From Muribaculaceae bacterium (GTDB lineage Bacteria; Bacteroidota; Bacteroidia; Bacteroidales; Muribaculaceae), in assembly GCA_022510385.1 (NCBI GenBank), contig JAFLTQ010000001.1, forward strand, positions 152,955 through 216,954: 64,000 nt of DNA, written 5' to 3'. Positions 60,812 to 64,000 of this stretch are shown here, piece by piece. How positions within the stretch are numbered: position 1 is the first letter of the stretch; the number at the start of each line of letters is the position of its first letter. Both the position numbers and the translations under genes were made by a program. Below the pieces are notes generated by a model, which worked only from the letters and a program-made list of their open reading frames with translations, was not told the origin of the DNA and ran no database searches.

Positions 60812-63268
60812 ATGAAAAAATTTTTTATTGCCCTTTGTGCAGTAGTCTTCTCTCTGGCGACTTTTGCTATCACAACTAAAGAGGGTATTGTCATTGAAAA
60901 TGGCTACTATGAAGTGCCAACCCCAAAAGGAACTGTTGCAATCCAAGCCCTTTCGGGAGATATCTTCAGAGTGACAGCTTTCCCCCCGGGACAAAAGGTT
61001 AATTTTCCAAAGAGCAGGGCTGCCCGACTAAACCCCGACAAGGTGGGAGTCTGCACAAATATGACATCAAAAGCTTTCTTGGTTTGCTCTCAAACTACTA
61101 CTGTTAGAATTGAGTTGAGCAATGGTAAGGTCACTTTCTATGATGCTGAAGGGCATGCTATGCTTGAGGAGCTCGACGGGGTTGATAACTCAGGCCCGGT
61201 TAAAAAGGCTACTTTTGCCGGCACACGCTATGAGGCACATTATGGTGGAGGAGAAAGAGGTCATAAGCTAAACCTCAACCAACGTGGAGACACTCTCACA
61301 ATGTATAACCGTCAAAACTATGGTTACACGGAAGGGGATATAAGAATTTCCCAAATGGGTATTTCAATCCCTTATTTTGTTTCTGATTATGGATATGCTG
61401 TATTGTTCGATGATTATAATAAGGCTGAACTTATCCTGGGCGACACCATAACATACGCTTCGGCTACACCTCGACCCCTCTCTTATTATTTCATTAACGG
61501 GCATAAAACTCTTGCAAACGCAACAGAACTATTCACCGAACTTGTGGGTCGGCAGGATCTTCCTCCATTCTGGGCGTTGGGTTACATCACTTCTAAATAT
61601 GGCTACCACAACGAGCAGGAAGCGCTGGGTGCCATAGACTCCCTCAAGTCAAGAGGATACCCTGTCGATGGTATGGTGCTCGACCTTTATTGGTATGGGA
61701 AGGAAACGGATATGGGTCGCCTTGAGTGGGATCCTAACCAATGGCCCAACCATAAGAAGATGCTCTCCGATCTTAAGGCTCAGGGTGTCAACACGGTTCT
61801 TATCACTCAGCCATACATAAATAAAATCGGAGCCCTCGACAATTATAATATGCTTTCTTCAGAAGGTATGCTCGCCAAAGATGCTTATGGTAATACTCAT
61901 GACGTAACAACCTGGGTTGGTGAGGCCGGTATGTTTGATGTTAGCAACCCAAAGACTCAGGAATGGCTTTGGAATCGTCTGAAAAGCCTGACGGAAGAGG
62001 GCGTTGCAGGTTGGTGGGGCGACCTCGGAGAACCGGAAGTGCATCCTGAAACTATCTATCATGCAAACGGAGAGTCTGCAACCGAATTCCATAACCAATA
62101 TGGAAATGTATGGTCAAAAATCATTTACGACGGTTTGCGTAAAGATTTTCCCTCTATGCGCCCCCTCTTAATGATGAGAGGAGGAACAACCGGTTTGCAC
62201 AATTATAGTGTGTTCCCATGGACCACAGATGTTTCTCGATCATGGGGCGGATTCCAGCCTCAGGTGAAACTAATGCTTAGCTCCGGAATGTCCGGCCTCG
62301 CTTATATGAGTTCAGACCTCGGAGGCTTTGCCGTTGATCCGGAAAATCCTACAGATGAGGAACTATACGTCAGATGGGTCCAAATGGGTGCTTTCACTCC
62401 TACAATGCGCACCCATGCGCAACACCAGCCGGAGCCTTATCATTATCCGGGCAGCGAGGATATTCTTAAGGAATATATTAAAATGCGCTATAAATGGCTC
62501 CCATATAACTATACTCTCGCTTATGAAAATGCTACCAAAGGATGGCCATTAGCCCGTCCTCTCAATTTCATGGGCGACAATAAGAACTATAAATATTATT
62601 GGCAGGAGGATGAGTATCTTTGGGGTAATAATGTGCTCGTAGCTCCGGTGATGCAACAAGGAGCTCGTGAGAGAGAAGTGCTCTTCCCCGAGGGAACTTG
62701 GATCAGCTGGTATGACTCTTCTAAAAAATATGTTGGAGGCACTCTTCAAAAGGAGACCGTATCTGCACCTCTCAATGAATTGCCCCTTTTCGTACGTCAG
62801 GGTGCTTTCATACCTCAATACGATCTCCCTATTGAGAATGTCTCTCAGTATGACCCAACCTTCTTGACCGTGAGATATTATCCTGACAGTCGCAACACGA
62901 CATATTCCCTGTTCGACGACAACAGGATGTCGCCAACATCTCTCAAGGATAACGCTTATCAGCTTATCAATTTCTCAGGAGAAAAGACTTTCAGCGGCGT
63001 GACTGTATCTCTTCAAACTAATGGAGGGAAATATCCCGGAATGCCCGAATCTCGTCAAATCACTCTCGAACTTATGGATGTGGATGATCCTACTTCTGTA
63101 AGTATCTCTGACAACAACACCCGCATGGAGAGATTTGATTCTCCGCTTATGATTCGCCAGTATGGTTATTGTTATGATGCACAAACAAGAAAACTTACTA
63201 TAAAGTTTGCTTGGAACTATAAGCCTCTTTCAGTGACTGCTTATATGCCCAATGTAGCCGCCAATTGA
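60812..63268 (+). CDS. GH31 alpha-glucosidase-type glycoside hydrolase
   Basis: The 818-residue secreted protein has a signal peptide (about 1-19), an N-terminal beta-sandwich (about 25-240) and a TIM barrel. The barrel carries the family's catalytic segments: DGMVLDLYWYG with the FDL-like strand (about 287) and WWGDLGEPEVHP with the nucleophile region (about 403). The GAFTPTMRTHAQHQPEPY segment is substrate-binding. A C-terminal beta-sandwich closes the protein. GH31 enzymes cleave alpha-glucosidic or alpha-xylosidic bonds; the specificity is undetermined. Its stop overlaps the ruvC start by one base. Confidence 0.93.
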   Translation: MKKFFIALCAVVFSLATFAITTKEGIVIENGYYEVPTPKGTVAIQALSGDIFRVTAFPPGQKVNFPKSRAARLNPDKVGVCTNMTSKAFLVCSQTTTVRIELSNGKVTFYDAEGHAMLEELDGVDNSGPVKKATFAGTRYEAHYGGGERGHKLNLNQRGDTLTMYNRQNYGYTEGDIRISQMGISIPYFVSDYGYAVLFDDYNKAELILGDTITYASATPRPLSYYFINGHKTLANATELFTELVGRQDLPPFWALGYITSKYGYHNEQEALGAIDSLKSRGYPVDGMVLDLYWYGKETDMGRLEWDPNQWPNHKKMLSDLKAQGVNTVLITQPYINKIGALDNYNMLSSEGMLAKDAYGNTHDVTTWVGEAGMFDVSNPKTQEWLWNRLKSLTEEGVAGWWGDLGEPEVHPETIYHANGESATEFHNQYGNVWSKIIYDGLRKDFPSMRPLLMMRGGTTGLHNYSVFPWTTDVSRSWGGFQPQVKLMLSSGMSGLAYMSSDLGGFAVDPENPTDEELYVRWVQMGAFTPTMRTHAQHQPEPYHYPGSEDILKEYIKMRYKWLPYNYTLAYENATKGWPLARPLNFMGDNKNYKYYWQEDEYLWGNNVLVAPVMQQGAREREVLFPEGTWISWYDSSKKYVGGTLQKETVSAPLNELPLFVRQGAFIPQYDLPIENVSQYDPTFLTVRYYPDSRNTTYSLFDDNRMSPTSLKDNAYQLINFSGEKTFSGVTVSLQTNGGKYPGMPESRQITLELMDVDDPTSVSISDNNTRMERFDSPLMIRQYGYCYDAQTRKLTIKFAWNYKPLSVTAYMPNVAAN

Positions 63269-63831
63269 TGGATTACGATAAAATCATTATGGGGATCGAT
63301 CCCGGCACTAATGTTATGGGCTACGGAATCCTGGGAGTCAATGGTAAAACATTGACTCCTATTATACTTGGTGCCATAGAATTACACAAACTCGGGGATC
63401 ATTACCTTCGATTAGCTCGTATTTATGAGAGAGTATTAGGGTTGGTGGAGCAATATCTTCCCGATGAACTCGCGATTGAAGCCCCATTCTATGGGAAGAA
63501 TGTACAATCAATGCTCAAGTTGGGGCGTGCTCAAGGTGTAGCAATGGCGGCAGCTTTGGCGCGAGACATCCCTATTTTTGAATATGCCCCTTTGAAAGTG
63601 AAACAAGTGGTAACCGGTAACGGGGGTGCTTCAAAAGAACAAGTGGCCACCATGCTATGCCATATCCTCAAACTCCAACGAGATAAATTGCCGACTCTCC
63701 TGGATGCAACAGATGCATTGGCAGTAGCACTGACTCACTATTATGAAAATCAAAAGCCCACAAGCGGAGGTGGAGCAAAAAATTGGGAACAATTCTTAAA
63801 ACAGCATCCCGAGCGTCTTGCAAAGAGATAG
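63268..63831 (+). CDS. ruvC: Holliday junction resolvase RuvC
   Basis: RuvC cuts Holliday junctions produced in recombination. The 187-residue protein has the catalytic acids in order: GIDPGTNVMGYGI (Asp), LAIEAPFYGKN (Glu), and DATDALAVALTH (Asp pair). The ATG at 63268 shares its first base with the GH31 stop (TGATG). A TTG one codon earlier is also in frame, but the ATG is preferred. It is translationally coupled to an unrelated gene. Confidence 0.95.
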   Translation: MDYDKIIMGIDPGTNVMGYGILGVNGKTLTPIILGAIELHKLGDHYLRLARIYERVLGLVEQYLPDELAIEAPFYGKNVQSMLKLGRAQGVAMAAALARDIPIFEYAPLKVKQVVTGNGGASKEQVATMLCHILKLQRDKLPTLLDATDALAVALTHYYENQKPTSGGGAKNWEQFLKQHPERLAKR

Positions 63832-63959
63832 CGTCGTTAATTTTAGCTTTCCCCAAAAAATCAACATTTATTAATTATTTTTAACATATTTTGATTTAGC
63901 TGAGTGACAGATAGTTGACGGCGAAAGGTTCTGTATCGCGGGAAATTGGTGCCGTTATA

Positions 63960-63991
63960 TTTGGAAAGAGGGCCGGATGGAGCTAATTTTG
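63960..63991 (+). promoter_or_regulatory. Promoter reading out of the window
   Basis: TTTG at 63960-63963, a 20-bp spacer and TAATTTTG at 63984-63991 match both Bacteroidota elements. They point to a gene beginning just beyond 64000. Nothing else was seen in 63832-64000. Confidence 0.6.
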
Positions 63992-64000
63992 CACTGCTAA

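Overview
The window looks like a chromosome segment of a gut-type Bacteroidales bacterium, plausibly Muribaculaceae or a relative. The evidence is the gene content (DUF4271, DUF2723, BspA-type leucine-rich repeats, paired rubrerythrins, a two-gene 2-oxoacid:ferredoxin oxidoreductase, an SLBB/Wzz export pair, a GH105 enzyme with a sorting-like C-terminus), A-rich leaders in place of Shine-Dalgarno sequences, and repeated matches to the Bacteroidota promoter (TTTG, about 20 bp, TAnnTTTG). No rRNA, tRNA, CRISPR array or transposase was recognised.

Layout. 1-5333 (minus): a PEP-synthase-like gene cut by the window edge, uroporphyrinogen-III synthase, a DUF4271 membrane protein, an NAD-dependent epimerase and a membrane LRR protein. 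5334-5562: a divergent regulatory region with a possible small RNA or attenuator. 5563-22639 (plus): eleven closely spaced genes, the most unusual part of the window. 22681-26497: a metallo-beta-lactamase-fold hydrolase, a DUF4143 ATPase whose promoter runs into a 23-bp tandem array, NAD kinase and a CBS protein. 26641-32713 (plus): pdxJ, a TolQ/ExbB-like protein, a giant DUF2723 protein and a polysaccharide deacetylase. 32757-36311: a beta-helix lipoprotein, lpxB and a degenerate phosphoglycerate-mutase-like protein. 36496-44551: SLBB and Wzz export proteins, GH105, and KorB/KorA. 44737-51116: a MATE exporter divergent from a TolC/HlyD/two-permease operon. 51113-53567 (minus): phoH and sufB. 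53760-64000: mostly housekeeping genes (polyprenyl synthase, rnhB, two rubrerythrins around recO, a saccharopine-dehydrogenase-family enzyme, GH31, ruvC).

The 17-kb cluster combines, in one apparent operon, a membrane protein fusing an extracytoplasmic von Willebrand-A-like region to a cytoplasmic Hsp70 (nucleotide-binding plus beta-type substrate-binding region), a membrane-anchored coiled-coil protein, a VWA lipoprotein with an intact DxSxS motif, a small multi-pass membrane protein, a tubulin-like GTPase, a second very large Hsp70/actin-like protein, a coiled-coil protein, a trypsin-like lipoprotein protease and three unrecognised proteins. A divergent LRR membrane protein may belong to it. 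I infer an envelope-spanning assembly with adhesion or sensing and proteolysis outside and two different NTPases inside. I do not recognise it as a named system, and no biochemical function can be assigned from the sequence alone.
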